Assembly (NCBI RefSeq): GCF_004323735.1
Contig: NZ_CP036455.1
Coordinates: 2,227,101-2,291,100, forward strand
DNA from: Streptomonospora litoralis
GTDB taxonomy: Bacteria; Actinomycetota; Actinomycetes; Streptosporangiales; Streptosporangiaceae
Direction: 5' to 3'
Length of the DNA stretch: 64,000 bases
Shown here: in pieces, positions 63,726 through 64,000 of the stretch
Layout of the letters: every line of letters begins with the position of its first letter
Numbering within the stretch: position 1 is the first letter of the stretch
The notes under the pieces: model-generated
The model's input: only the letters and a program-made list of their open reading frames with translations
Told to the model about the DNA's origin: nothing
Database searches by the model: none
Position numbers and translations under genes: made by a program

Positions 63726-64000
63726 TCAGCGCGTCGCGGGCGGTCCGCCCGGGCCGGAGGGTCTTCCCGCCCTGTCTGCGCCGGGCGCGGTCGACACCCC
63801 GGCCGCCGGCTCCGTGCTCGCCGGGGAGCGGTAGACCAGCCGCCGCATCAGCGCCTCGGCCGGCCCGCGGCGGCCGGCGCGCTCCAGGCCGTAGGCTCCG
63901 ACCAGCGTGACCAGCCACACGCCCACGGCGAACAGTGCCATCGTCGCGCTGCCCAGTTGCGCGCCCAGCCCCAGCCCCCAGGCGGCCAGCAGCGGAGCGC
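63726..64000 (-). CDS. DUF418-type membrane protein, C-terminal part (cut by window edge)
   Basis: The final 91 residues of a polytopic membrane protein continue past the right edge. The visible part reads APLLAAWGLGLGAQLGSATM, then ALFAVGVWLVTLVGAYGLER, AGRRGPAEALMRRLVYR, with two hydrophobic helices and the RRGPAEALMRRLVY signature that ends DUF418 proteins (family YeiB-like, often GPLEWLLRRLTY). A Pro/Ala/Gly-rich tail of about 30 residues follows. Function of the family is unknown; the N-terminal helices lie outside the window. Confidence 0.75.
   Translation of the reverse strand, partial: APLLAAWGLGLGAQLGSATMALFAVGVWLVTLVGAYGLERAGRRGPAEALMRRLVYRSPASTEPAAGVSTAPGADRAGRPSGPGGPPATR

Overview
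The window is very GC-rich chromosomal DNA (roughly 70-75% by eye) with many GTG and TTG starts, abundant leaderless-type promoters and actinobacterial gene families (PASTA kinase, DUF397, Rv2175c, MacS-type kinase, qcrCAB/ctaE). The organism is a high-GC Actinomycetota. From memory, the gene order closely follows the Streptomyces coelicolor block around SCO2104-SCO2170, so this is core chromosome. The coding style would fit a Streptosporangiales/Nocardiopsaceae member, but I cannot prove the genus from sequence alone.

Layout: 0.3-2.6 kb, small conserved protein, aldo/keto reductase and DUF3043 membrane protein. 2.7-5.7 kb, envelope-stress cluster pspA-pspAA-htpX-pspAB. 5.8-6.9 kb, glycerate kinase. 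6.9-8.7 kb, a gene-free composite repeat element. 8.9-13.1 kb, erpA, PfkB-type kinase, an iron-box-controlled DUF2470 gene, rpsD and a TusA-like protein. 13.5-22.9 kb, the aerobic respiratory block: ctaC-ctaD-ctaF forward, an L,D-transpeptidase, then ctaE-qcrC-qcrA-qcrB in reverse, encoding the bcc-aa3 supercomplex subunits. 23.3-25.5 kb, a receiver-like protein, trpD and a small membrane protein. 25.5-27.1 kb, an accessory island of XRE regulator plus DUF397 plus a Pro-rich protein. 27.2-27.7 kb, a 506-bp non-coding element with terminal inverted repeats. 27.7-32.4 kb, stand-alone Lrp/AsnC effector domain, rhomboid protease, DEDDh exonuclease-UvrC-like fusion and NYN protein. 32.9-35.4 kb, two paralogous NlpC/P60 hydrolases. 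35.4-46 kb, glycosyltransferase, long-chain acyl-CoA synthetase, ROK glucokinase, EEP phosphatase, PlsC acyltransferase, esterase, membrane protein and a MacS-type histidine kinase.

46.0-48.7 kb is a second, diverged copy of the composite repeat element, interrupted by an IS110-family insertion sequence. After it come a sulfite-oxidase-like protein and a DAHP synthase preceded by an aromatic-codon leader peptide and terminator (attenuator). Next are thiI, a phosphofructokinase with pyrophosphate-type residues, glpK with a DasR-like operator, an orphan NarL-type response regulator, a PASTA-domain Ser/Thr kinase, the TPP-riboswitch-controlled thiO-thiS-thiG operon, an Rv2175c-like DNA-binding protein, thiE, an N-terminally truncated acyl-CoA synthetase, an NmrA-like reductase and the end of a DUF418 membrane protein cut by the window edge.

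The most interesting material is non-coding. A family of roughly 110-130 bp GC-rich modules recurs in three intergenic zones, mostly in inverted orientations. The modules are embedded in larger elements whose ends coincide with stop codons of unrelated neighbouring genes. The elements carry conserved perfect palindromes, and one has been hit by an IS110 element. Regulatory highlights are the leaderless aromatic leader peptide before DAHP synthase, the iron box before the DUF2470 gene, the DasR-type palindrome before glpK and the TPP riboswitch.
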